Assembly (NCBI RefSeq): GCF_002000985.1
Contig: NZ_CP018822.1
Span: 2,428,901 to 2,492,900, forward strand
DNA length: 64,000 nt
Source: Streptococcus gallolyticus subsp. gallolyticus DSM 16831
Lineage (GTDB): Bacteria > Bacillota > Bacilli > Lactobacillales > Streptococcaceae
Direction of reading: 5' to 3'
The first letter of the stretch is position 1. Each line of letters begins with the position of its first letter. Under the pieces are notes generated by a model. That model did no database searches, was not told where the DNA came from, and saw only the letters and a program-made list of their open reading frames with translations. Of the stretch, positions 38,877 to 46,269 are shown in pieces. A program made the translations under genes and the position numbers.

Positions 38877-39278
38877 TTATCCTCTTAGTTGCTGAACAAC
38901 TTTTTCAACAAAATCAACGTCATGAATGTCAATACCGCCAACAGTGTGTGTAGGATTTTCAAAGTAGGGTGACTCACTTTCTAAAATATCTTGTTTATAA
39001 TTTTCCCAAAACTCTATTAGTTCTTTACGACTTTTCCTTTTTTCAAGAAACACTACACTCTTTTGAGGTTTACTTTTAATTTGTTGTGGTGCTTTAAGTT
39101 CTCGCCGTGATTTCATTCTGTTACGTTGTAACTCACGATAGTTGGTCTTATCTTCCCACTGTTTACGCTTCTGACCTCTTCCTATCCGTCTACAATCAGC
39201 ACTACAATAACAAGCATTTCTTGTATGGCTTATAAAGGCTTGTCCACATATAACACATTTTATTTGGATTTCTGCCAT
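38877..39278 (-). CDS. Zinc-ribbon protein of unknown function
   Basis: 133 residues from the ATG at 39278 (MAEIQIKCVICGQAF), 8 bases after AGGAGG; the longer frame to 39401 has no ribosome site. Cysteines in CVICG and CYCSADC form a treble-clef/zinc-ribbon at residues ~8-30; the rest is basic (KQWEDKTNYRELQRNRMKSRREL) and then acidic. It could bind nucleic acid; an HNH catalytic motif is not seen. Element gene, separated by ~140 bases from the unknown genes upstream. Confidence 0.65.
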   Translation of the reverse strand: MAEIQIKCVICGQAFISHTRNACYCSADCRRIGRGQKRKQWEDKTNYRELQRNRMKSRRELKAPQQIKSKPQKSVVFLEKRKSRKELIEFWENYKQDILESESPYFENPTHTVGGIDIHDVDFVEKVVQQLRG

Positions 39279-39418
39279 GATACACCTCCTATAAAAGTTA
39301 TAACGCGAGAAAAAAGGTACAGTGACGGCTTGAACCTCGGCCGTGAGAGCGGAGGGGGTCCCATGCCCCCACTTAAAATTTGATTTTTTCAAATAATGCA
39401 AATGTCATAAAAAGAATT

Positions 39419-39799
39419 TTAAAATAAATTTTTTAATGTTTCTTTATAAACTTTATCAAGTTTTTTTATTTTTTCTGTTTTCACTCCAAACTTTCGTTCA
39501 GCTTCTCTCTCAGCTCTAGCTGTCGCCTCGGCTATTGCCTTTGCAACTTCTTTTTCCTTTCTAACTTCATTATCTTTTTTTATTTGTTGCAACGCTTTGC
39601 CAAATAATTTCTGGTTGTTTCGCTGTTTCTTTAATGCTTCTTGGCTTATTTCTTCAAGGTAACTATTACTTTCTTTTACACGTTGCTGCCTCTCCTCATC
39701 AGCCCTAGCCTGTAGGGTATTGAGGTTTAGGTACCCGTCTGGGGTGGTTGGAATACCTAATTGGTTATAGTTAGGATGGTTAGTAGGTGTCTTAGTCAT
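39419..39799 (-). CDS. Hypothetical element protein with coiled coil
   Basis: 126 residues. N-terminal ~35 residues are Asn/Pro-rich, the rest is a charged helix (EVRKEKEVAKAIAEATARAE, AERKFGVKTEKIKKLDKVYK). AAGGAGGT ribosome site. Overlaps the upstream gene by 8 bases, so made together with it. Not recognised; scaffold-like composition. Confidence 0.7.
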   Translation of the reverse strand: MTKTPTNHPNYNQLGIPTTPDGYLNLNTLQARADEERQQRVKESNSYLEEISQEALKKQRNNQKLFGKALQQIKKDNEVRKEKEVAKAIAEATARAEREAERKFGVKTEKIKKLDKVYKETLKNLF

Positions 39800-40367
39800 T
39801 GTTGTTACCTCCTTGTTTTAAAACTGCTTGAATAAAGTTTGTTGAACTAATTGTATTAAAGTAAAGACCGAATACATCTTTATGCTTTGTGATATCAGTA
39901 TCAGTTCCAAGCGTCCAAGTCTTAGGGTGCTTCATGATATCATAGTGCAGAACCTCTAATAATGAGTTAGCTTCATTAATATCAGCACTTGACTGCTCCG
40001 CCTTATCTGTTAACGCTTTAACTAGTTCGTAAGCCTTTTTAAAATACTCTTTATTCTTACTGTCAAAGATATCTTCAATCTCTGCTTTAATATCCATTGC
40101 TTCTGCTTGAGATAATAAAGGTTCATTTAACTTATCTAACTTATTCTTTAGAAATTCTAGTGTTGTATTTGCTTTCCAAAGACTATTACTAGCTTTCTCA
40201 TAAACTTTCATATCATCAGCTTCTTGTGCTTCTGCCTGCTGCTGCTGTGCTTTAGCAATGGCTCTATTAGTCTTGTCAATCTCTGCTTCAACTTGTTTGA
40301 TAGCTTCAAGATTATTTGTTTTAAGTTCTGTTAATGTTTCTGTAATTTCTTTTAATGTTCGTGTCAT
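39792..40367 (-). CDS. Hypothetical element protein, helical
   Basis: 191 residues, strongly helical with coiled-coil segments at ~5-55 (LKEITETLTELKTNN, AIAKAQQQQAEAQEA) and ~70-130, then a globular end. AGAGGAG ribosome site. Not recognised. Together with its neighbours (39419-41283) it forms a conserved-looking block downstream of the origin. A role in capsid remodelling or helper interference is possible but unsupported. Confidence 0.7.
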   Translation of the reverse strand: MTRTLKEITETLTELKTNNLEAIKQVEAEIDKTNRAIAKAQQQQAEAQEADDMKVYEKASNSLWKANTTLEFLKNKLDKLNEPLLSQAEAMDIKAEIEDIFDSKNKEYFKKAYELVKALTDKAEQSSADINEANSLLEVLHYDIMKHPKTWTLGTDTDITKHKDVFGLYFNTISSTNFIQAVLKQGGNNND

Positions 40368-40388
40368 TGTAATATCTCCTCTGTATTA

Positions 40389-41057
40389 TTAGTCTTCTTT
40401 GTTTAATTCTGTATTGTAATACTCTAAACCTTGATACTCATTATCAACGTCTACAGACTTGAATAAGTCAATCGCTTCATCATCCAACATATCAAGTGTT
40501 TCAATTGCTGTTTCACTATCTGCATTCAATGGTTCATCACTTAACAAACGTTCTGCATAATCTAACAACTCACTTTCATATAATGCAACCTTGTTAAGCA
40601 ACTCCTCAAACGTTGCTTGTTCCTTTAGTTGTTCTGTTCGTTTGTCAATATACTCATGAATAGTATCATCATACTCATAGCAGACAATCTCACGCGCTTC
40701 CTTGTCGCTGTCCTCTACTTCTTTCATCAGCTCATGATATTGTGCCATCTCATCGGCTTGGTTATCCAAGTCGCTATCTTCCTCGATTGGCTTTGGTTGA
40801 TAATGTAATTCATTATCTTCTAACATCATCAAGAAGCTTTCCAAACAATTGAAAACACTAAAAGCGATTGCTTCAAATTCTTCTTGTTTCTCTTCAGGAA
40901 GATAGCTCTTATAGTCTTTGGTTTGTAATAAATCAGATAGCTCGCAACTTTCTTCTACCCATGCTTTGAGTTCTGCTAGGGTCATTGGTGCTGTTGTTTG
41001 GTTTGTGTTAGTCATTTTAGTTACCTCTTTCATCTTTTGATTGTTATGTACTTCCAT
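40389..41057 (-). CDS. Hypothetical acidic element protein
   Basis: 222 residues, very acidic (many Glu/Asp) and helical. Start at 41057 (AAAGG) or at 41015 (MTNTNQTTAP, preceded by AGAGGT), the latter having the better ribosome site. No recognised domain. Net negative charge and helicity would suit a DNA-mimic or a protein-binding inhibitor, which is speculation. Confidence 0.7.
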   Translation of the reverse strand: MEVHNNQKMKEVTKMTNTNQTTAPMTLAELKAWVEESCELSDLLQTKDYKSYLPEEKQEEFEAIAFSVFNCLESFLMMLEDNELHYQPKPIEEDSDLDNQADEMAQYHELMKEVEDSDKEAREIVCYEYDDTIHEYIDKRTEQLKEQATFEELLNKVALYESELLDYAERLLSDEPLNADSETAIETLDMLDDEAIDLFKSVDVDNEYQGLEYYNTELNKED

Positions 41058-41064
41058 TTTTTAG

Positions 41065-41283
41065 TTAGCCTTTCTTAGTATCTGTTGGGATTGCAAAACC
41101 ACAATCAAACACCCATTTATATCCACGTCTTACCAATTCTTGATAGGTAAAATCATCATCACCGTTTTTGGCGCTTACGGCGAAAACAATTCTGTTAATA
41201 TAATCATAGCCTTGTTGACCGTTTGGCAATTCTAGGCGATAGGTTTGATTGTCTGGTAGTGATTGATAATCAATTGTTGGCAT
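41065..41283 (-). CDS. Small hypothetical element protein
   Basis: 72 residues, mixed beta/alpha (TYRLELPNGQQGYDYINRIVF). First gene after the origin; starts 12 bases after AAAGGAAA. Followed 7 bases later by the acidic gene. Not recognised. Confidence 0.6.
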   Translation of the reverse strand: MPTIDYQSLPDNQTYRLELPNGQQGYDYINRIVFAVSAKNGDDDFTYQELVRRGYKWVFDCGFAIPTDTKKG

Positions 41284-41632
41284 TTTTTTGATGATTTCCT
41301 TTCTTGATTTTTACCCCAAAATACCCCCAATTTACTCCATTGAAAAATTTTTACTCCACAACCTAAACCATTGATACATAAGGATTTGACCGTATTTGTG
41401 GCGTAAAAGAGTAAAAATTTCCGTCCGCTATATTATATATAGCAATGGTATACTGCTATTTACTAAAATATTTTATTTTTATATAGAATTTTATTTATAT
41501 TTACTCTATAAATATGCCTAACTCCTTGATATACAAGGGATTAAGGCATGGAGTAGTTTTTTTAAAATATCGTTTTCATGGAGTAAAAGAGGTATTTTTT
41601 GGAGTAAAAATAGTCTTTTATGGAGTAAAAAT
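41284..41632. other. Iteron and AT-rich region, candidate replication origin of the element
   Basis: GGAGTAAA on the plus strand at 41580, 41601 and 41622 (exactly 21-bp period), with GGAGTAG at 41550. On the minus strand GGAGTAAA at 41331-41338 and 41350-41357. Between them lies AT-rich DNA (41,425-41,515) with an inverted repeat AGCA...TGCT, and a hairpin ATGCCT...AGGCAT at ~41,513-41,549. Iterons flanking an AT-rich core next to the replication gene is the layout of PICI origins. Confidence 0.7.
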
Positions 41633-43039
41633 TTAATGTTTTTTGATAAATCCGCTTGTCTTGCGCTTACCAAAATACATAGCCCTCTGATATTCCCAAC
41701 CGTCAAGGCTGTTCATATAAATTTTGATTTTCTTCTTGATTTTGGAAGCTGGCTCACTCTCATCTTCAAATATCTCATAAATAACGTCATTGACGTTCAA
41801 ACGGTCACGCGCTACCGTTCCCACCCATTCACTCCCTGCCTGTCGGTCATCATTGGTCTTGTAGGCTGTGCCTGTTTCCTCTAAATCAGTATAATACTGT
41901 TTGCGGTAGTGTTTTTTGGTGGTGACGTCAAAAAAATCTTCTGGGATTTTGATAGACAAATACCACTCCAATTTTTCGATAATGTCATCTTGATATTTGT
42001 ATTTCGCACGTTCTCTAGCTATGAGTTTGCCCTCTTCGCTAGTATCATCATAATAAAGTTTGCTGTTAGCCTCATAGGCTTTATAGTAGTTGCCCCAGAT
42101 ATTCAATAAGTCCTGTGGGCTTATCTGGTTAACTTGCTTGTCCGTCTTTGGCAATACCTCAACGCCTAAAAAGCGCCTGTCGCCTGTAAAGTCTCTTAAA
42201 TGTCCTGTATCGTTTGTTGTCCGTGTGAAAACAAAATCAACGGGTATAATCTCTGTTGATTTTCCATATGGTCGTCTGATTCTGATTTCTCTCATGGTGA
42301 TAATCTGTTTTAATTCGTTCGGTCTAATTTTATTGGTGGCGACTAACTCATCATCATTTACCGCCCATAATTCAACCATTTTCAAAAGGTCGTCCTTTTC
42401 GGTGTAAGAACTAATTTCCCCGTAAAAACCTTTAAAAATCTCACGTAAGAATGTTGTTTTGCCTGTTCCCTGCTTACCGACCAAGTCAAGACAATAGTCA
42501 AACTGTATGCCTGCATGATAAACCCTTGCAATAGCTCCACGGAACATTAAATCAAAAACAATCCTGTTATATTGGTTATCTTCGATATTGATATACTTTT
42601 GAATAATCGTAAACGGGTCTACTGGTTCGGCGGTTGCTTTGGCTTTCTCTAAAAATATCTTGATAGGGTTATAGCTCTTGTTTAAAGCAATGATTTTCAC
42701 AACATTGGCGATGTCATTTTCTTTATACTCCAAGCCCCAGCATTCGGACAAATAAGCCCACAACTGCCTAATAGTATCATCAGATAATAGCCCATGTTTG
42801 ATAGTGATATAGTCGGATAACTGTTGATTTCGGGTAACCTCTACATTTTTGGTAGCTTCATTGTATTTAAACAGCTTATTTAACTTAATATCCTCCCCAC
42901 GGAACAATAATAAGAGGTTGTTTCGGTTTTTGATGATTTTCCCATTCTCATCTCGTTTTAGTCGTCTACTGTTGATACTCGTAACATTGGTTTTATGGTC
43001 TGGCACCTTTTCATCAAGCTGATTCATAAAGTCGCTCAT
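41633..43039 (-). CDS. VapE-type (virulence-associated E) replication ATPase
   Basis: 468 residues. P-loop GKQGTGKTTF (~188-197), probable Walker B LWAVNDDEL (~220), sensor/arginine region FTRTTND..FTGDRRF (~270-290). This is the VapE/D5-like helicase family used by phages and islands to start replication. AAGGAGG ribosome site; overlaps the upstream gene by 26 bases. Its stop is 4 bases from the first iteron, so it probably opens that origin. No primase catalytic motif is visible in this protein. Confidence 0.88.
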   Translation of the reverse strand: MSDFMNQLDEKVPDHKTNVTSINSRRLKRDENGKIIKNRNNLLLLFRGEDIKLNKLFKYNEATKNVEVTRNQQLSDYITIKHGLLSDDTIRQLWAYLSECWGLEYKENDIANVVKIIALNKSYNPIKIFLEKAKATAEPVDPFTIIQKYINIEDNQYNRIVFDLMFRGAIARVYHAGIQFDYCLDLVGKQGTGKTTFLREIFKGFYGEISSYTEKDDLLKMVELWAVNDDELVATNKIRPNELKQIITMREIRIRRPYGKSTEIIPVDFVFTRTTNDTGHLRDFTGDRRFLGVEVLPKTDKQVNQISPQDLLNIWGNYYKAYEANSKLYYDDTSEEGKLIARERAKYKYQDDIIEKLEWYLSIKIPEDFFDVTTKKHYRKQYYTDLEETGTAYKTNDDRQAGSEWVGTVARDRLNVNDVIYEIFEDESEPASKIKKKIKIYMNSLDGWEYQRAMYFGKRKTSGFIKKH

Positions 43040-43562
43040 TCAGTTCCTCCTTGAAAATCGTATTAATAGTGTTTAGAAAGCAGATATTAAACTTGTTGCT
43101 TTTGGTTAAGCTAGCATACAACTGTGTGATTTGCTCGTATGAATAGCCGTTTAGATAAAATAACTTAACAAAGGCTATGATTTCTTCTTTGCTAGATAGT
43201 CCGTAAGCTATCCAATGGTACACAACGCCATTAATAGCTAGTGGGCTTCCTGCTCTCTGCCTATTTAGGTATTCATGTTCTAACTCGTCCAATATACCCG
43301 CTAGCTTGTCTTGGACGCTTGCTACCTGATAATCTCTAGCAACCTGCCAACCGTCCGCTAAATAGCTTTCTAGGTCGTCTGTGTCGGTTACAGTTACCGT
43401 GATACCTTTATAGCTAAATGGCACTATATAAAAGTCTGGTGGTTGATAGTAGGTCATCATGACATGATTGTCTTTGGCTATGGTTCGTGTTGGATTGTCC
43501 TTTAGAAAACTAAATAAAGGCAAAACTTGCTTATTAATTTGTAAATTAATTAATTGATACAT
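43014..43562 (-). CDS. Hypothetical replication-module protein
   Basis: 182 residues. Beta-rich N-terminal half (QPPDFYIVPFSYKGITVTVTD) and helical C-terminal half (SSKEEIIAFVKLFYLNGYSYEQITQLY). It overlaps the VapE gene, a place often held by a primase-like partner, but I see no catalytic Asp pair to support that. AGAGGG ribosome site. Confidence 0.75.
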   Translation of the reverse strand: MYQLINLQINKQVLPLFSFLKDNPTRTIAKDNHVMMTYYQPPDFYIVPFSYKGITVTVTDTDDLESYLADGWQVARDYQVASVQDKLAGILDELEHEYLNRQRAGSPLAINGVVYHWIAYGLSSKEEIIAFVKLFYLNGYSYEQITQLYASLTKSNKFNICFLNTINTIFKEELNERLYESA

Positions 43563-43563
43563 A

Positions 43564-43710
43564 CTAATACCCTCTTCTTCGTTTCTTTTTCAATTTTTTA
43601 ATTCTCTTTCGCTCTTTTTGTTGTTCCAATGTAGGGCGACGGTCTTTATAATGCTTCTCATTGTGATAGTGTCCGCCACCTTGTGCAGGGTGTGTATTAT
43701 ATCTTCCCAT
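43564..43710 (-). CDS. Small basic protein, 48 residues
   Basis: MGRYNTHPAQGGGHYHNEKH then a lysine/arginine-rich tail. AGAGGAG is 7 bases before the ATG. Ends 1 base before the start of the next gene, so it fits the operon. Could bind nucleic acid because of its charge. Not recognised. Confidence 0.6.
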   Translation of the reverse strand: MGRYNTHPAQGGGHYHNEKHYKDRRPTLEQQKERKRIKKLKKKRRRGY

Positions 43711-43777
43711 TATCCAACTCCTCTAAAATTTCAATAAGCAGTAGGTCATTTAGTTCTGGTATAATGTCGTCAATCAT
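43697..43777 (-). CDS. Very small ORF, 26 residues
   Basis: MIDDIIPELNDLLLIEILEE..., acidic helix. Its ATG overlaps the stop of the upstream HTH gene (ATGA), with AGGAG before it, and its end overlaps the next start. Placement argues for translation; size argues for caution. Confidence 0.45.
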   Translation of the reverse strand: MIDDIIPELNDLLLIEILEELDNGKI

Positions 43778-44046
43778 TTTTCTACTCCTAAAAATATTAA
43801 AATGTCATCAATTTTATAAAAAACTGTGCGTGTGCCTTCAATTGGTGGGATATAGCGTTTTAAACCTGCCTGTTCCCACCGTCTCACTGTGCCATATTTG
43901 ATATTTAATTCTGTTTGCAACTCATCCTGTGAGATTATCCCTAATGTTTTAGGCTTCGGCTTGGTGTAGGACTTTAGAAAACCAGATACCAGCTTCAGCA
44001 CTTCCATTTTGAGACTTTCTTCACTCTCTCTGCTCAAACTAAACAT
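43774..44046 (-). CDS. Helix-turn-helix protein (MerR/excisionase-like)
   Basis: 90 residues; C-terminal half is an excisionase/MerR-type HTH (SQDELQTELNIKYGTVRRWEQAGLKRYIPPIEGTR seen as ISQDELQ...VRRWEQAGL). Could be Xis or a regulator of the replication operon. Two bases separate it from the upstream gene. Confidence 0.7.
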   Translation of the reverse strand: MFSLSRESEESLKMEVLKLVSGFLKSYTKPKPKTLGIISQDELQTELNIKYGTVRRWEQAGLKRYIPPIEGTRTVFYKIDDILIFLGVEK

Positions 44047-44048
44047 GC

Positions 44049-44390
44049 TTATACCCCCTCTAACAGTTTCTTGACAAGCTCCCTAGACTTTTCAGGGTTT
44101 GAATTAGCTAGTGCTGTTACTCGGTTCTGTTCCTCGCTAATTTGATTGATAAGAGAAGTTAATCCCTCTAATAACTCTGCTTGTGTTGTTGCAATAAATA
44201 CGCCGTTAACATCTCTATTTCGTAACCCTGTAATAGATATGCTGTATCTAATAGCCAAGCGCCTTAAAATATCACGCGCTCCTCTTTCGGTGATTGGTAG
44301 TCCGTTGATAATCTCCTTGGTTGTCTTGGCATTTTCTTTACCAAGCCCCAACCGTCTTAGTAGCTCTTTTTCATTCTTTGATAGTGTCAT
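44049..44390 (-). CDS. Winged-helix-like element protein
   Basis: 113 residues. Residues ~1-60 look like a winged HTH (KTTKEIINGLPITERGARDI, LRRLAIRY), followed by a helical tail. ATG overlaps the stop of the 52-residue ORF upstream (ATGA); ribosome site AAAGGAGA. Possibly DNA-binding; otherwise unknown. Confidence 0.7.
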   Translation of the reverse strand: MTLSKNEKELLRRLGLGKENAKTTKEIINGLPITERGARDILRRLAIRYSISITGLRNRDVNGVFIATTQAELLEGLTSLINQISEEQNRVTALANSNPEKSRELVKKLLEGV

Positions 44391-44545
44391 GGCAATATTT
44401 CTCCTTTATCTAGCTTAGCAATCTGATTTTTAACCCATGCTGCTCTATCTTCTTGCTGTTCCAAGTGCTTGAATTCTTCCAATTCGGCAAACGTTACACG
44501 TTCATTGATAAGGTCAGCTATTTTATTTAATTCTTTATCCGTCAT
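44387..44545 (-). CDS. Small hypothetical protein, 52 residues
   Basis: MTDKELNKIADLINERVTFA, a charged helical peptide. AAGGAGA is 8 bases before the ATG and the stop overlaps the next start, so coupled translation is clear. Not recognised. Confidence 0.65.
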   Translation of the reverse strand: MTDKELNKIADLINERVTFAELEEFKHLEQQEDRAAWVKNQIAKLDKGEILP

Positions 44546-44556
44546 GGTCTGTCTCC

Positions 44557-44751
44557 TTAATTATAATATCGTCCCTGTGATTGAATATAAGCCCCATACC
44601 GTTCTTTTACATGGTTGTCAGGTATTTCTTCCTTAACTTCTTTTGGAGCTTCTACAGGCTTGATTTTGGCTATTTCAATGCCAATTAGGATAAGAATAGC
44701 CATAATAAGCAACTGCGCCCAGATAGGTAAGTTGATTTCTTGGTATATCAT
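44557..44751 (-). CDS. Small membrane protein
   Basis: 64 residues: one membrane helix (~9-28, IWAQLLIMAILILIGIEIA) and a cytosolic charged tail. Overlaps the upstream gene by 4 bases (ATGA). Unknown function; may act in exclusion or as an envelope partner, without evidence. Confidence 0.65.
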   Translation of the reverse strand: MIYQEINLPIWAQLLIMAILILIGIEIAKIKPVEAPKEVKEEIPDNHVKERYGAYIQSQGRYYN

Positions 44752-45065
44752 GCTTTAACCTCTTCTTTCTTGCTTCTTGCTGGTAAACCGTTAACTGCTC
44801 TGTAAACAATATCAGTTGTAATCTCATAACCTAGAGTGTTCCAAGCCTGCTCAAAGGTTTCTGCGCAATCTGTATAGATGTTGTGGTACGTAACCATTAC
44901 ATTAGCAACAATCACCCAAGCCGTTGATTGGTCGTACATTGCTTTAAAAAATTCCTCTGCTCTTTTTTTGGTTTCATCTCGTTTTTTAAAGACCGCTTTC
45001 TGTTCGTCGGTGTAATGGTCTAAACTAAATGGATTTGCTTTGTTTTCTACGCCTTTAAATTTCAT
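44748..45065 (-). CDS. Hypothetical element protein
   Basis: 105 residues, charged N-terminal helix then a hydrophobic middle (WVIVANVMVTYHNIY). First gene after the 288-base gap that carries a predicted plus-strand RNA. AAGGAAA ribosome site 8 bases from ATG. Not recognised. Confidence 0.65.
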   Translation of the reverse strand: MKFKGVENKANPFSLDHYTDEQKAVFKKRDETKKRAEEFFKAMYDQSTAWVIVANVMVTYHNIYTDCAETFEQAWNTLGYEITTDIVYRAVNGLPARSKKEEVKA

Positions 45066-45149
45066 AATTATTTTTCCTTGTCGCCTTTTAATGTTTTTTT
45101 CTTGTATATACTTCCTTGTTGTTAGTTTTAAGAGTTCTCGCTCTCTGTC

Positions 45150-45178
45150 TGGGCAAAATGTTTAAAATCTGCTATAAT
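45150..45178 (+). promoter_or_regulatory. Promoter of the predicted element RNA
   Basis: TGGGCA (45150-45155), 17-base spacer, extended -10 TGCTATAAT ending 45178. Opposite to the surrounding genes. Confidence 0.6.
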
Positions 45179-45184
45179 AGACAC

Positions 45185-45286
45185 ATAAAACCTTTTTAAT
45201 AATGGCTTGCCTGCCTATTTATTTAAAATGGTTATTGTGTTTCATTTTCTGGGACTTGGGTTGTGGTTAATCAAGTCCCTTTTTTG
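45185..45286 (+). ncRNA. Candidate element-encoded small RNA sharing the integrase leader sequence
   Basis: Runs from the promoter above to GGGACTTG / CAAGTCCC plus TTTTTT (45251-45285), about 100 nt. A second terminator-like hairpin follows (GGTCATT / AATGACC and TTTTTTT, 45,288-45,316), and a third weak one (TGTCATT / ATGACA). The first ~30 nt repeat exactly at 47767-47795, just before the integrase. No ORF. Antisense in orientation to the early operon. Confidence 0.5.
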
Positions 45287-45353
45287 TGGGGTCATTTCTA
45301 ATGACCTCATTTTTTTATTGTCATTTGAGATGACAAAATTCCTACTCACGCGC

Positions 45354-45881
45354 TTAATCTTTCGGCGGTACTAATGTCACCATTGGATTATGTAAAGCAA
45401 TTAGGACATTGTTAATCTGGTGTAAGCCCTCATGTAATTCTTCTAACGTGGTAGCGCTGTTATATAGGTCTATCATCTTACTTTTAAGATAACCGAGGTC
45501 ATCAGTTGGCTGTTGGGATTGGTGTAATAGTTTGCCTTGCATGTAATAGCCATTTAAACGGATTTCCTTTAGGACTTGTTTTACCCATTTTTTAAATTCC
45601 TGGGCTTTTGGTTTGCGTGATTGGAAAAGTACCTCATATAAGCCTTGTTCGGTTAGGAACCAAGCTTTTTGAATTCCGCCAAGGGTCGGAACATTCTTCC
45701 GCTCCTTTTCGTCATCATCTACAGATTGCATAAATTTGTTCAGGCTTGCTTTACTATAGTCAATCATTTCAGCAATATCACGAGCTAAAAAGCGTGGCTC
45801 TTGTTCGCTACCATAGATATTTAGCTGATGACCGTTAAAGTAGCTTGTCGATACGATTTTCATTGTGGTTTGTGTTGTCAT
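45354..45881 (-). CDS. BRO-N domain antirepressor-like protein
   Basis: 175 residues. N-terminal BRO-N domain (GSEQEPRFLARDIAEMIDYS, KNVPTLGGIQKAWFLTEQGLYEVLFQSRKPKA seen as two parts, ~25-105), common in phage antirepressors, and a helical C-terminal part. AAGGAAG ribosome site. It follows the Cro-like gene in the early operon and may switch the island on. Confidence 0.82.
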   Translation of the reverse strand: MTTQTTMKIVSTSYFNGHQLNIYGSEQEPRFLARDIAEMIDYSKASLNKFMQSVDDDEKERKNVPTLGGIQKAWFLTEQGLYEVLFQSRKPKAQEFKKWVKQVLKEIRLNGYYMQGKLLHQSQQPTDDLGYLKSKMIDLYNSATTLEELHEGLHQINNVLIALHNPMVTLVPPKD

Positions 45882-45938
45882 TGTGTTTCTTCCTTTCTTT
45901 GCGCGTGGGTTAGTAAATTTACTTTTGCATACTTCCAG

Positions 45939-46145
45939 TTAAAAAAATATATCTTCAATAGTTATATTAGGAAAAATTGGTAAAAGTAGTTGTTTAAAAG
46001 TCATTTTTTCTTTATCAGAAAATGAATTTTTTCCAATTTCTTTGTTATGGTACGTTTGTTTTGTTATTCCTAACTTTTCACCCATTTGTTCCTGTGTTAA
46101 ACCTAACATGTTCCTGTAACCTTTTACTTTATTAGGATTTATCAT
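45939..46145 (-). CDS. Cro/XRE-type repressor
   Basis: 68 residues from ATG 46145 (MINPNKVKGYRNMLGLTQEQ), 7 bases after AAAGGAGG; the longer frame to 46190 runs through the promoter. HTH_3 motif LTQEQMGEKLGITKQTYHNKE. First gene of the leftward early operon, back to back with the CI-like gene. Confidence 0.88.
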   Translation of the reverse strand: MINPNKVKGYRNMLGLTQEQMGEKLGITKQTYHNKEIGKNSFSDKEKMTFKQLLLPIFPNITIEDIFF

Positions 46146-46269
46146 TTTTACACCTCCTTTACTTTTGAATACTTTTACAGTATAAAACAACTATTTTATT
46201 ATGTCAATACTTATCTTTACTTTTTTACAAAAATAGTTTATTATGTAATGTAGAAAAGAGGTGTAATAT
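46146..46269. promoter_or_regulatory. Divergent switch region with shared operators
   Basis: Minus: TTGACA (46207-46202), 17 bases, TATACT (46184-46179). Plus: TTTACT (46216-46221), 17 bases, TATTAT (46239-46244). ACTATTTT (46189-46196) and AAAATAGT (46230-46237) are inverted repeats lying between the -35 and -10 of the two promoters. This looks like the lysis/lysogeny-type switch. Confidence 0.75.

Noticed and set aside
43014..43562. Primase gene next to VapE
   Set aside because: Position fits, but no catalytic Asp motif or zinc finger is visible.
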